NCBI GenBank assembly: GCA_036936605.1
Contig: JAUPFV010000005.1
Span: forward strand, 151,839,195-151,903,194
Length of the DNA stretch: 64,000 nucleotides
Origin: Limnanthes douglasii subsp. nivea
Taxonomy: Eukaryota > Streptophyta > Magnoliopsida > Brassicales > Limnanthaceae
Direction: 5' to 3'
The notes beneath the pieces were generated by a model. The model saw only the letters and a list, made by a program, of their open reading frames with translations. It ran no database searches and was not told the DNA's origin. Every line of letters starts with the position of its first letter. Positions within the stretch are counted from its first letter, which is position 1. The translations under genes were made by a program, and so were the position numbers. Shown here piece after piece: positions 54,600-64,000 of this stretch.

Positions 54600-55650
54600 T
54601 CGACTTACTATTTTATTTCTATACTTTTATGTTACTTTTATTTGAGAGAAGTTGGGAAAGAGACGGGTACGATTAGAGAAAAATAGAGTAAAATAAAAAG
54701 TAAAAGAATGTAAAGAGAAAGTGAAATAAAAAAGTGAAATAAAAGAATTTAAAGAAGTGAAGGTTTTATTTGAGAGAAGTTGTAAAATAAAAAGTAAAAT
54801 AATGTAAATGAGAAAGTGAAATTAAAGAATTTAAAGAAGTAAAGGTTTTATGTGAGAGAAGTTGTAAAATAAAAGTAAAAGAGTATAATAAAAAGTAAAA
54901 GAATGTAAAGAGAAAGTGAAATAAAAGAATTTAAAGAAGTGGAGGTTTTTTATTTCTATACTTTTATGTTACTTTCATTCGAGAGAAGTTGGGAAAGAGC
55001 CGGTCCCGATTAGAGAAAAATAGAGTAAAATAAAAAGTAAACGAATGTAAAGAGAAAGTGAAATTAAAGAATTTAAAGAAGTGAAGGTTTTATTTGAGAG
55101 AAGTTGTAAAATAAAAAGTAAAAGAGTATAATAAAAAATAAAAGAATGTAAAGAAAAAGTGAAATAAAAGAATTTAAAGAAGTGAAGGTTTTTTATTTCT
55201 ATACTTTTATGTTACTTTCATTTGAGAGAAATTGGGAAAGAGACGGGTACGATTAGAGAAAAATAGAGTAAAATAAAAACTAAAAGAATGTAAAGAGAAA
55301 GTGAAATAAAAAAGTGAAATAAAAGAATTTAAAGAAGTGAAGGTTTTATTTGCGAGAAGTTGTAAAATAAAAAGTAAAATAATGTAAAGAGAAAGTGAAA
55401 TTAAAGAATTTAAAGAAGTGAAGGTTTTATTTGAGAGAAGTTGTAAAATAAAAAGTAAAAGAATGTAAAGAGAAAGTGAAATTAAAGAATTTAAAGAAGT
55501 GAAGGTTTTATCTGAGAGAAGTTGTAAAATAAAAAGTAAAAGAATGTAAAGAGAAAGTGAAATAAAAAAATTTAAAGAAGTGAAGGTTTTTTATTTCTAT
55601 AGAGTAAACTAAAAAGTAAAAGAAGGTTTTATTTGAGAGAAGTGAAATAA
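54600..55650. repeat. Minisatellite array with higher-order structure
   Basis: A unit of about 80 bases ('gaatttaaagaagtgaagg', 'ttttatttgagagaagttg', 'taaaataaaaagtaaaag', 'aatgtaaagagaaagtg') is repeated about nine times. A longer variant, containing 'atttctatacttttatgtta' and 'gggaaagagacgggtacga', appears at about 54620, 54955 and 55195 and marks a larger repeat of several units. The strand is almost purely purine (A/G). Confidence 0.85.
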
Positions 55651-55712
55651 ATAAAAAAACATTGAGGTACGTGACAAGTGTTGAACTTAAGACCTCAAGT
55701 GTATTAGAAGAT

Positions 55713-55722
55713 AACCTAACCG
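55713..55722. repeat. Target-site duplication of the SINE, left
   Basis: AACCTAACCG, repeated at 56154-56163. Confidence 0.8.
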
Positions 55723-56153
55723 CCCCCAAGGGGTAGCCGAGTTGGTTGAGTATGGCATTCTTATGACCAAAAGGTCATGAGTTCGAGTCCCTCTACATAC
55801 ACCTTCTCGGCTGAGCCTATCACTTTATGTGGTTTACCTTCTGACGTTGGTTTGCAGGCTATCGCGTCAGACTTCCCTCCGGAAAAAAAATAAAAAAAAT
55901 ACAAACATTAAATTTCAACTAAATATTTTTTACTAGTTTATCAAGATATATATTAATGTATATAGTTAACTAGACTCATTTACAACGATTCTGCAAATAA
56001 TTTTTTACCATAAGTAATATGACAAAGTTTCTACTCGATTTATTTTCAATCTATTTAATTACGTAATAACGTCGAAATTAAAAGATTCTCTTTTAAAATG
56101 AGTGCACTTTGAGTAGCGGCTGCGGGTTCCCTCCGAAAAAAAAGAAAAAAGAA
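55723..56153 (+). mobile_element. tRNA-derived SINE, composite, with 10-bp target duplication
   Basis: The head GGGGTAGCCGAGTTGG has the polymerase III A box (TAGCCGAGTTGG, 55734-55745), and the B box GTTCGAGTCCC lies at 55781-55791, 36 bases later as in a tRNA. A first tail 'cttccctccggaaaaaaaa' ends at about 55893. About 240 AT-rich bases follow, then a second tail 'gttccctccgaaaaaaaaga' ends at 56153. AACCTAACCG stands before the head (55713-55722) and after the second tail (56154-56163). So the whole composite moved as one unit by LINE machinery. There is no coding region. Confidence 0.78.
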
Positions 56154-56163
56154 AACCTAACCG
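56154..56163. repeat. Target-site duplication of the SINE, right
   Basis: AACCTAACCG, the copy of 55713-55722, directly after the A-rich tail. Confidence 0.8.
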
Positions 56164-56199
56164 TATACTAAATTTATTTGTTTGACTTAGGGGCGGAAT

Positions 56200-56350
56200 T
56201 AGATATATGATAAAATTATATTTTATATATAATTAATTGTTTTTTGATAGGTTAAAAATAAATGTTAATATCAAATCTGTATGCATATATTCATACTTAA
56301 ATGTTATATATGATAAAATTATATTTTATATATAATTAATTGTTTTTTAT
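56200..56350. repeat. About 100-bp period direct repeat
   Basis: 'atatatgataaaattatatt' plus 'ttatatataattaattgttt' occurs at 56203 and again at 56305. Confidence 0.7.
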
Positions 56351-56629
56351 TATTTTTGGAAAAAAAATCATTTAGATACACTGCATATATAGTTTAAACA
56401 AATATAAAAATAAAAACCTAAAATAACTGGAAACATAACAATTTTTATTATTTAGGTCGGAAAACATGAACGAGGTTATACAGAAGAATAGGAATACCCA
56501 ACACTCTCACAAAATAATCGAAAGACAGAAAATTCACCCAAGTAGAGAGAAAAGCGAGCGACAAACAAAAAACGAATCAAATGAATGTCTTCTTTATGTA
56601 GATTAGGCACGAACAGAAGCTCAAACCAT

Positions 56630-57430
56630 TCTGAGGGTGAAGAGTAGAACATGGTACTGTTTAGGAATGCAACAGAGTGGATCGAGATGAGTACCTATAT
56701 ATCCACAACCCACCTTGTACTAAACAATTAATATCCAAACCTGCCCCAAAATCCGACGTATATATTTTTATCCATATCAAATATGAATATGTTAGATTTG
56801 ATGATAATAGTTGGTCAGACCTAAGCTTACAAGTGTTTTAATTGTTATGTTACATATCTTTCTAAGTTTAATGTTATGTTACATATCTTTCTAAGTTTAA
56901 TGCTATGTTTCCAAGTTTTCACTTGGTTTTATTTCTTGTTTATTTGATCATAAGATTACAATTGGTTTATTTGTTACGTTAAGTTAATTTTTAACTTTAA
57001 TTTTATGCTATTATGTAAGTTTTTGGTTTAATGAACCTATTTGATTTATACTTGCTCTTAAAAGAAGATCTTAAAAAAACGAGATCAGTTATAACTTTAA
57101 GGAAAATAGGCGTGATCTATCTTACGCAAGAGAGAGATTGTCTCAAATTCATAAATTTACTTATTTATTGGTAGTAATAAAATGTATTAAACTAAAAAAA
57201 GAACGAATAGACCCATAAAACCACATAATTCCCTACAAAAAGAAGCAAAATCCATTAGGGATAGCAATGGGGAGGATCGAGGGCATGTACTTCTATATCC
57301 ACAACCCACCAAATACTAAAAACCCGATACACGGGTTCTAGTCCTAAAATCCGACGAATATTATTTTATCCATACCAAATCCGAATCTGTGGGTTCGGGT
57401 TACCCACACGGATACCCATGAACTATCCGC
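56630..57430. repeat. Two copies of a dispersed repeat
   Basis: The block around 56680-56800 ('atatatccacaacccacc', 'ccaaaatccgacgtata') recurs at 57275-57385 ('ctatatccacaacccacc', 'ctaaaatccgacgaata') in the same orientation, followed by 'gggttcgggttacccac' in the second copy. It is a noncoding element of unknown class. Confidence 0.6.
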
Positions 57431-58040
57431 GAATGAAATATGTTGGAAATACCAAACCGTACATAAACCGAAACAAAAAAAATTAAAACGTTTAACAATA
57501 AATTAAACAAAAGAGTGCTACAATATCTTAAAATTACGCATCCACCAAACTATCAAAAAACATTATAAAATCTAAAACAAACATCCTTAAGATGTATGAT
57601 ATTAAAAACAAACAGTCCTCAAATACTTAAAAGTAAAAACAAATATCTTTTTTAGCTTCAATCTTTTAAGTTCCAACAATATACCACCTATTACAAAAAC
57701 ATCAATTATTCATGTTTAACAATAAATTTAATTAAAATATGATTAATGAATGCACCATAAAACCCACAAGTTTATATAATGCAATGTCATAATAAGTAAA
57801 TTAATTATCATGAAAACCAGACAGTACAAACCATCATCATCGACATCATAAAAAATAGTTGAATACTCGTCTGAATGTATAATCGAACCATCTAATAAAA
57901 ATGAAATAAAGCAGTTGCTAGAATAATTAGATAGTTGTCATCATCGACACAGAAATAGACGATTTATATGACAAATTCAACAACAAATAAAATAAATTAC
58001 TTGTTTAGAATAATTATTATATACTACATATATATTCAAA
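57431..58040. other. AT-rich DNA without recognisable features
   Basis: Nothing seen on either strand. Confidence 0.35.
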
Positions 58041-58041
58041 A

Positions 58042-58070
58042 ATATAATATATATATATATATATATATAT
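58042..58070. repeat. (AT)n microsatellite
   Basis: About 13 AT units with one break. Confidence 0.9.
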
Positions 58071-58149
58071 GATAAAAATTTGTATCAAATCTTTATATAT
58101 ATCAACGAAATAATTGTTTCAACATGAATCGTAGAACGGAAAATAATAT

Positions 58150-59110
58150 TTTATATCATTTATCAACGACTTCTCTTGTTTCAAATAACACTATCTTCTT
58201 CATGAAAAGTCTGAGATCTTTGATAAGTTCAAAGCTTTTATGACCGAAGTTGAAAAAATAACTCGGTAATAATATTAAGATTGTTAGATCTGGCCATGGT
58301 GATGAGTAGTATGGCACATATGATGGATCATTAGAATAACGTCACGAACTCTTTGCACAATACCTAGAGGATTGTGACATAGTCTCTTATTACACATTAT
58401 CAGATTCACCCTGCATGTATGGTGTATCTGTGAGGCAGAACCGAACACTAAAAAATATGGTAAAAAGTATGATAAATCACTCATTTCTACCACTATATAT
58501 CTAGGGGGAAACCATCAATTGTCCCGCTTATATACTCAACATAGTACCCACTAAGGTACTGTTAGGTCCCCATATGAGCTTTGTAATGAGTGCATACTCA
58601 ATTCAAAGAATCTGCACGTCTGAGTTTGTTCAGCTAACACAAAGGATTAACAACCTCAGGTGAAGAAACTAGAACAAAAAACACTCAGCAGCTTCTTCAT
58701 AGGTTATTTTGAATACTCTATGGGTTTAAGTTTTATGATTCTCATAATGGTAAACGGGAACAATAAAGTTTCTTTAGATGAATATATGTTGATTTTGAGG
58801 AAGAATATGTAGAGATTCGTGAAGGTTTTAATGTGGATACTCAGGCGTGAGAAGATTGGGATTTAACGCCAATCATTTTGGTCCCATTAGAACAAGGTAA
58901 TACTCAGATTAACAGTAATGTTCCACTTAAGGGATCTAACCAGGATCCATCTCTGATCGAGTTAGAATACGAGGAAATTCAAAATAATATTCTTAAAGAA
59001 GATCAAAATGATATCACTTATGATAATCAAACTTTACCTCCTCATGAAATACAACAAGAGGAAAGAATGCCCTTAAAAGGTCCACGAGAGAAAGAAAGAG
59101 TATTATAGGT
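58150..59110 (+). pseudogene. Copia remnant: integrase
   Basis: On the plus strand KSEIFDKFKAFMTEVEK, a stop, LGNNIKIVRSGHGDE, then VSYYTLSDSPCMYGVSVRQN and RTLKNMVKSMINHSFLP match the copia integrase core (FKxEVExQxGxxIKxLRSDxGGE, SxxxxPxTPQxNGVxERRNRTLL). The second catalytic Asp reads Gly and the Glu reads Val. The polar linker after it, open at 58878-59108, leads to the polymerase. No LTR was found for this copy. Confidence 0.72.
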
Positions 59111-59229
59111 CCAAAATTTATTGTATATCTTCAAAAGCGTGATGAGGCATATGCTGGAACTGTAGATGGCCAATCATTTACAAATATTCCATGGAAATAT
59201 CTTACTCTCGAAAGTGCATCCATGATATG

Positions 59230-60240
59230 AAGAATTAAGATAAATTGATGAAGGACAACGCGGTATGATAATTTTTCCCATTACCTGAAGAGAAAAAACA
59301 AATTTGTTATAAATTTGTTTACAAAATAAAACTAAATTCTATGGGTAATGTGGAAAAACATAAAATGTGTCTTGTAGCGAAAGCTTATACTCAGCATAAA
59401 GAGATTGATTTTAAAGAAACATTCTCTTTGACATTGGTGAAGGATTCCTTTAGAACAATCATGGAATTGGTTGCACATTTTGATCCTGAGCTCTACAAGA
59501 TGGATGTTATGACCACTTTTCTCAATGGTAATGTTGAAGAAACGATCTATATAGTGCAGCCAATATACTTTGTAGCAAACAAATCAAAGGACCTGGTTTG
59601 CACACTTAATAAATCAATTTATGGGCTCGAACAAGCCTCTCGTCAACGGAACCACATATTCCTTCGCGTTATAGTACCTTTTAACTTTAAAGTCAACTCG
59701 GTTGAGGATTATGTGTATCACAAGTTTAATGGAATTAATTTTGAATTTCTTATCTTATATTTAGATGATATATTTCTTGCCTCGAACAATAAAATATTAT
59801 TACACACAACAAAGATATTTCTATAAGAAAAGTTTGATAAGACCGATCTCGCTGATGCCTATTTTGTGTTATGAACCCAGATACATCAGGGTCACTCCCG
59901 TGGTATTCTTGGATTATAACAAAATGCATATATTTAAAGTGTGTTACAAGATTAGGGATTGACAAATTGCAAACCCTTGAGTACCCCTATATCAAAGGGT
60001 GACAAACTTAATATATGTCAATATCCTAAGAAAACACTTAATACTGAGGCAATGAAAACGGTTCCTTATGCTTCAATAGTTGGGAGTTTAATGTATGCTC
60101 AAGTTTATAATAAGCCGGAAATTGTCTTTGTTGTATATAATGTTCGGAAGATATGTTAGTAATCCAGATATGAACCACTAGAAATTCATTAAAAGGGTAC
60201 TCTAATATCTATAAAAAACAAATTGGCAAGTGTTGACATA
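59230..60240 (+). pseudogene. Copia remnant: reverse transcriptase
   Basis: The frame 59341-59826 is open: GNVEKHKMCLVAKAYTQHKE, IDFKETFSLTLVKDSFRTI, MDVMTTFLNGNVEETIY, KSIYGLEQASRQR, then LILYLDDIFLASNNK with both catalytic Asp residues. After breaks, PLSTPISKGDKLN and PYASIVGSLMYAQVYNKPE follow, and finally VSNPDMNH-stop-KFIKRVL, where a Trp codon has become a stop. RNase H is lost. The element is from a different copia group than the one at 32513-37329. Confidence 0.82.
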
Positions 60241-60359
60241 TAAGATTTTGAAAACACTGAAGATCAAATGTCGAATCCAGTAAATGGTCTAGTGTATTAC
60301 GTTATAGAATGGATACAAATTATAGACAAAATATTGAGGATCAAATGTCCTGGTTTTTT

Positions 60360-60768
60360 CATTCATTATCGGAATATGTTTTTAAGTACATTTGATACCG
60401 AAAATGGTAGTTAATATTTTGGATTGTACATGTTCATGCGGGTATTGGCAGTTTTAATGTTTCCCTTATGTGCATTTCTAGCCGTCATAACGAGAACTCA
60501 AGAAATTTTATTTGACTTTTTGGAGTATTTTTATTCAACATCATATAAAGCTTGTTACGCATTGTTAATATATTTATATTTTCCTTTTGGTCAACTGTTT
60601 CTATAAATGGTTTTCTAACTTTTCAACCACTTGTGTTGAAGAGGCAGCAGCCTGGTAGGCCAAAAAAGAAAAAAATTCCATCAGATGGTATACTTATCTA
60701 AAAAAGATATAATGTGACCGGTGTAAAAACATTGGAACCCAACATTGGAGGTCTTGCAAATAAACAGA
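60360..60768 (+). pseudogene. Mutator-like transposase C-terminus (SWIM, basic tail, zinc knuckle)
   Basis: DCTCSCGYWQF, then a stop and CFPYVHF, is the SWIM zinc finger of MULE transposases (CxCxxWxxxGxPCxHxxAxI, with the third Cys changed to Tyr). In the next frame FLAVITRTQ, then FLEYFYSTSYKACYALLIYL, continues it (family: YxxxxYKxAYxxxIxP). Next, QQPGRPKKKKIPSDG is the basic AT-hook-like tail, and CDRCKNIG..HWRSCK, in a third frame, is the final CCHC knuckle. The transposase cuts and joins element ends. Only the last ~130 codons remain, with two frameshifts. Confidence 0.65.
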
Positions 60769-61572
60769 CATTTGATTAGTAACTTGTGTTCATGCGAATT
60801 TTATTCATTTGAATTTTATTCCTCTGATTTTCTTCCTGTGATTGTTAAATCATATACAAACAAACCATATACTTATATAAAGTCATACTACAAATTAATA
60901 CCACAAAGTATTTTCATACAAACAAAATATTATACTACCACAAAGTTTTTACATACAAACAAAATATATTTACAAAGTATTACAAACAAAACCATTATTT
61001 TGTTTACGATCATATATTTCTACGAACAAGTGTATTCATCATTAAAGTTAATGTGAAATTGTTTAGTTCTTCATAATCCCATAATCAACGGAATCTGGTT
61101 TTTATTATGGACAATTGAGTTCATTAATAAGTTGTTCATCTCATTCCAAAGACCTTATTGTTATCAAATATTTTTGCTTCAATAAATAAAAGAAAGTAAT
61201 TAGTTAACTATAGAACTAATGAAGTTTAATAATCATATTTATATATGGATATTTATCATCTCTATTGTTGCGTCTAGGTATTTATATACTATTTTTTCAT
61301 TTCGTGCATGTAACGGGTTATAGTGAATCAACACAATTGCGTCAATGCCAATCAACAACAATGTATAATGTTTGGAAGTTAAAACACTAGATAGTGTGTG
61401 AATAATTAATAATAATCTATAAATTATTACCGATTTGACATCTTTCAGTCTGTTAGCTATATGTTTTTTTGCAACTCTTTTGTTTTATTTTAAATATTGT
61501 TGTTAAGCAAAAGATAAAGATTCAAAAATTGCATATTATATTAATGTCAATGTTATTTATAGATAAAAAGGT
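60769..61572. repeat. AT-rich DNA with 'catacaaacaaa' low-complexity repeat
   Basis: Between 60850 and 61000 'atacaaacaaa' and 'taccacaaagt' recur four to five times, producing a long but meaningless open frame. The remainder shows nothing. Confidence 0.5.
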
Positions 61573-61880
61573 GGCTTTAAACAATAATTAGTCCCTTGAC
61601 TATTCAGTTTTATGACATATAGTCCTTTAACTAAAAAAAGTATGATTTAGTCTTTTGAATATCCATTTAGTGGCATTGAACAGTACATCGTCCCTCGACT
61701 ATCACGTTTGGTGGCAGATAGTCCCTTGACTTTCACGTATCCGTTGACAGTGCCTGGACTATCGCGGTTGGATAAACTTAGTCTACCGGATCCTCTCATC
61801 CATGAGAGGCTGCCACTTGTCACCATAGTCTCCAGATTTTTGTTTCACCACTAGTCCCTTGAGTTTGGGTCGAACCCAAA
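61573..61880. mobile_element. Relatives of the fold-back MITE, incomplete
   Basis: Two successive left ends are seen: GGCTTTAAACAATAATTAGTCCCTTGACT-like at 61573 and GGCATTGAACAGTACATCG at 61672. Both are followed by the 'gacatatagtcc' or 'cagatagtccc' blocks of the element at 6310. A matching right end and target duplication were not found, although 'tagtctccag' and 'ctagtcccttgag' near 61830-61865 may be parts of it. Confidence 0.6.
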
Positions 61881-62323
61881 ATGTAGAATATTACGGATAA
61901 CTAAACTAAGTTGGACCGTACTATTTTTTGTGCGTAAACACGATAGACCTAAGGTGAAACATTCTCTCAAGACAATTTTTTACCTTATATAGAAGAGAAC
62001 GAGAGTATTTGATATTTATCTGGACGAGAGATTGCATGGTATATAACATAAAGTTACCCTAATATTTTTCATGTCTTAACTCTTCTCAACTATATATATT
62101 TTTCATACTAGACGATAAAAATATCTAACTAATATTTAGGCTATTTTAGTGTAACGAAATGTAATCTACTTCTGATTGGTAATGACTAATTTTTCCTCCT
62201 TCCCATGATAAAAAATATAGTATTCAAGGTTACACATAAGGCTTAAACATTCTAAGATATATAGACAGAAACGAAGGTTCTGGTCTACATACACAACACT
62301 ACATAAATATTTAGGTTTACATA
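61881..62323. other. Intergenic DNA, no features seen
   Basis: AT-rich, no recognisable coding or repeat structure up to the LTR of element E. Confidence 0.35.
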
Positions 62324-62752
62324 TGGTGTGGATAATTATTGCCTGAGGGTAGGCTGGTAATTTCAGTTGGTGTTTTATGGTGGTGTGTGGGTGTTTAAGT
62401 GTTTTAGAGTAGACAGTAGAGAGATAATTCAGCAGTTTGGTAGCAGTTAATTCTCATTACCCATAGTTAATGCAGGTGGTTGGGTATTTATACCCTGATG
62501 TTTGGGCCCTTATGGGCTTTCGGGTCATGTTTAATGGACCCGGGTCATGTTCAAAGACCCATGAGCTCTAAGTAGGAGAGCAAGTAGCTTAGTCAAGAAG
62601 TGTTTAGGTTTTTTAGTACTTCTGTCACAGTTCGAACAGTTCTATGGTCATAGTGTTAAAAATGATCTGTCCGGTTCGTGTGATCTGTCCGGTTGAGAGA
62701 CCTTGGACCGATCTGTCCTTGTCCGGGGAGTGTGCAGAATTCGGACTCATCA
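62324..62752 (-). repeat. Gypsy E 3' LTR
   Basis: Bounded by TG and CA. It contains 'gggtatttatacc' near 62485, and near its right end several copies of the phrase 'atctgtccgg'. ACATA precedes it and would be the target duplication. Confidence 0.6.
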
Positions 62753-62870
62753 GGAGCCCCTTTTTTAGGTATTTGTGCGAGTATCCTTGCCAAAGACCTG
62801 AAAACAGTCCGATGTCAGAGGTAGTTGTAATCCGGACAGGTCTATGGGTTTATCCGGACAGATAAAGCTT
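62650..62870. repeat. 'TGTCCGG/CCGGACA' motif cluster
   Basis: TGTCCGG or its inverse CCGGACA occurs five to six times between 62668 and 62862 (for example 'gatctgtccggtt' twice, 'atccggacaggtc', 'tatccggacagat'). It lies across the LTR end and the noncoding region next to it. Confidence 0.6.
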
Positions 62871-63078
62871 CACGAATTCAAAACGGTTTTTGCCAGAGTT
62901 TGTGGGACACGTGTCGCTCTCTGATTGGTTGCTTCAGCCGTTTTTTCACCTTGAATTTCGAACCCACCTTCTTCGAAAAGCAACCTCTTTTATTACAAGT
63001 GGTGACATCAGCGCCGTCTTTTAATCATTGCCAAACTTTTCGAATTCTCCTAGGAATCAACTGCTTTTTCAGATTTAC
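62753..63078. other. Gypsy E 3' noncoding region
   Basis: It contains the polypurine tract (62753-62769, minus strand) and the presumed upstream promoter sequence of the antisense ORF, including 'gacacgtgtcgc' with a CACGTG core at 62907-62918. Confidence 0.45.
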
Positions 63079-63086
63079 TATAAATA
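63079..63086 (+). promoter_or_regulatory. TATA box for the antisense ORF of gypsy E
   Basis: TATAAATA, 100 bases before the ATG at 63186. A pyrimidine-rich leader ('ctttctctctctaaagc') follows, a usual plant 5' leader. Confidence 0.5.
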
Positions 63087-63185
63087 CAAATTCATTTCTA
63101 CTGTTTTACCATCTCCTTCAAACTTACTCCTGTAAAAAACTCTCAAAGCTTTCTCTCTCTAAAGCAAAAAACTTAGTTCTAGTTT

Positions 63186-64000
63186 ATGTTTACAGCGAGG
63201 AACGCTCTTGTCAAAGGCGGGTGGCTCAACCTTTCTGAGTTAGAGAAGGCTCAAAAAGTCGAAAGAGAGAGACGGATTGCTGCAGGGTTACCTGCCTCAC
63301 ATGTTGACAGACCTATCACTTCTGCATCTGAGTCAGATCGTGGCTCGTCCTCCTCCAAAGGTACCAAGCCTAGAAAACTATTTCAAACCACTCTCTCCCC
63401 CATAATCTTTGGTTCCTCAGTTCAGGAATCGGAGCCTACTGTCGAGCCAGGAGTCACAGCCATTAGCCTTAGAAAACCTTCTCCCTTTCTTGCAATGGGA
63501 TCAGACACGGAGCGCTCTCCTGAGAAGCTGGTTGATAAGAGGAAAGGCTGGCTGGTTAAAGGCCAAGGAACCAGAAACACCCGCTCAAGATCAGGGGCAA
63601 AAGATAGCAGCACCGGATCAGAGGTGCCAATTAGAGCTCCTAAGGACAAGCTGTCCGGACCGGAGGGGTCCAACCCAAATCATCAGCCAGAAACGTCTGT
63701 TCCAAACACTCTACCGGAGAGTAGAAATCAAAGTGGCAATGAGGCCCATCAGTCCGGAGATAAGGCTGAATCAAGTTTGAACCCTCCCCCCACTACAGTT
63801 GCTGAAATCCCTTCAACGATCATGGAGGAAGTGATGGAGGACTCAGTTGCAGAGGCCCCGTTTGAGTCTGAGCCCTCCGGTCAGACTAGCAAAGAGATAG
63901 TTGCCAAGAAGGACAAGGGCAAGGAAAAGTTGTATTTGAGGAATCCGGATCTGCCGGAGAGCCTAGAAGGAAAAGTAGGGCCTTGTTTTCACAATGTTAG
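63186..64000 (+). CDS. Antisense ORF of gypsy E, intact to window end
   Basis: From the ATG at 63186 the frame has no stop for 271 codons and runs off the window. The protein starts MFTARNALVKGGWLNLSELE, with a Lys/Glu-rich helix (KAQKVERERRIAAG) that may form a short coiled coil. It then becomes a long disordered segment rich in Ser, Pro, Glu, Gly and Lys (for example GTRNTRSRSGAKDSSTGSE and KKDKGKEKLYL near the end). No signal peptide, membrane segment or catalytic motif is visible. It lies antisense to the element, in the same place as the ORFs of A and B. Function is unknown. It could instead be the first exon of a host gene, but the adjoining LTR and purine tract favour the element. Confidence 0.6.
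   Translation, partial: MFTARNALVKGGWLNLSELEKAQKVERERRIAAGLPASHVDRPITSASESDRGSSSSKGTKPRKLFQTTLSPIIFGSSVQESEPTVEPGVTAISLRKPSPFLAMGSDTERSPEKLVDKRKGWLVKGQGTRNTRSRSGAKDSSTGSEVPIRAPKDKLSGPEGSNPNHQPETSVPNTLPESRNQSGNEAHQSGDKAESSLNPPPTTVAEIPSTIMEEVMEDSVAEAPFESEPSGQTSKEIVAKKDKGKEKLYLRNPDLPESLEGKVGPCFHNV

Larger units (their letters stand above)
62324..64000 (-). mobile_element. Ty3/gypsy element E (Tat-like), 3' end, continues past the window
   Basis: A putative LTR (62324-62752) begins TGGTGTGGATAATT and ends ACTCATCA on the plus strand, like the LTRs of A, B and C. The next bases are, on the minus strand, CCTAAAAAAGGGGCTCC, a polypurine tract touching the LTR as in element A. A noncoding stretch follows with a TATA box, and then a plus-strand ORF that is still open at the window end. 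This equals the 3' part of element A. The region is less AT-rich and free of stops, so E is probably the youngest element here. Gag-pol would lie to the right. Confidence 0.65.

Noticed and set aside
55734..55806. A tRNA gene (Leu-like A and B boxes)
   Set aside because: The 3' half does not fold into an acceptor stem with the 5' half, and the sequence continues into a SINE body with an A-rich tail and target duplications.
60745..61056. A 103-codon reading frame
   Set aside because: It covers a 'catacaaacaaa' low-complexity repeat and shows no protein-like conservation.
1..64000. CRISPR arrays, bacterial operons, rRNA genes, viral genomes
   Set aside because: No evenly spaced repeats with unique spacers, no ribosome-binding-site gene packing, no rRNA and no pararetrovirus-type gene order were seen; all reverse transcriptases belong to LINE, copia or gypsy elements.

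Overview
The window looks like intergenic, repeat-dominated nuclear DNA of a flowering plant, probably a eudicot. It is strongly AT-rich. It holds plant-type Ty1/copia, Ty3/gypsy (Tat lineage with two RNase H domains), L1-type LINEs with DUF4283 ORF1s, CACTA, Mutator, hAT, TRIM and SINE sequences, and introns in the one recognisable host gene fragment. The species cannot be named from sequence alone. I found no intact host gene; nearly every coding stretch is a decayed transposon gene.

Layout. 0-6.3 kb: AT-rich DNA with a degenerate 'caac/gtaatt' repeat family, a lone exon-like segment (1212-1260), a LINE RNase H scrap and a SANT/Myb-like pseudogene. 6310-6718: a fold-back Mutator-type MITE with a perfect 10-bp target duplication. 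7.2-12.9 kb: a nearly full-length dead LINE (+). 13355-17548: a CACTA element (CACTACTGGA ends, CAA target duplication) carrying intron-containing fragments of a ubiquitin-conjugating enzyme (E2) gene, i.e. a Pack-CACTA. 19-31 kb: a second dead LINE (-), split by gypsy element A (22156-28600, TCTTT duplication). 32513-37329: a copia element (-, TATAC duplication) with LTRs of 350 and 371 bp. 37571-38330: a small TRIM-like element. 38.6-43.9 kb: gypsy B (-); 43.9-49.9 kb: gypsy C (-); 49.95-50.4 kb: a LINE ORF1 scrap; 50.4-52.8 kb: gypsy D (-). 53.6-56.2 kb: a hAT transposase scrap, tandem arrays and a tRNA-derived SINE composite. 58.1-60.8 kb: a copia remnant followed by a Mutator transposase C-terminus (+). 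61.57 kb: relatives of the MITE. 62324-64000: the 3' end of a young gypsy element E.

How the parts work together. Gypsy elements A, B and E share an architecture in which an ORF lies antisense to gag-pol, between pol and the 3' LTR; in A and E it is preceded by a TATA box. In E this ORF is open for 271 codons to the window edge and is the only long undamaged reading frame here. A and B have each lost the reverse transcriptase catalytic core by internal deletion, and A has also lost integrase, so neither could have moved without help. The two most interesting items are the gene-carrying CACTA element and the conserved antisense ORFs.
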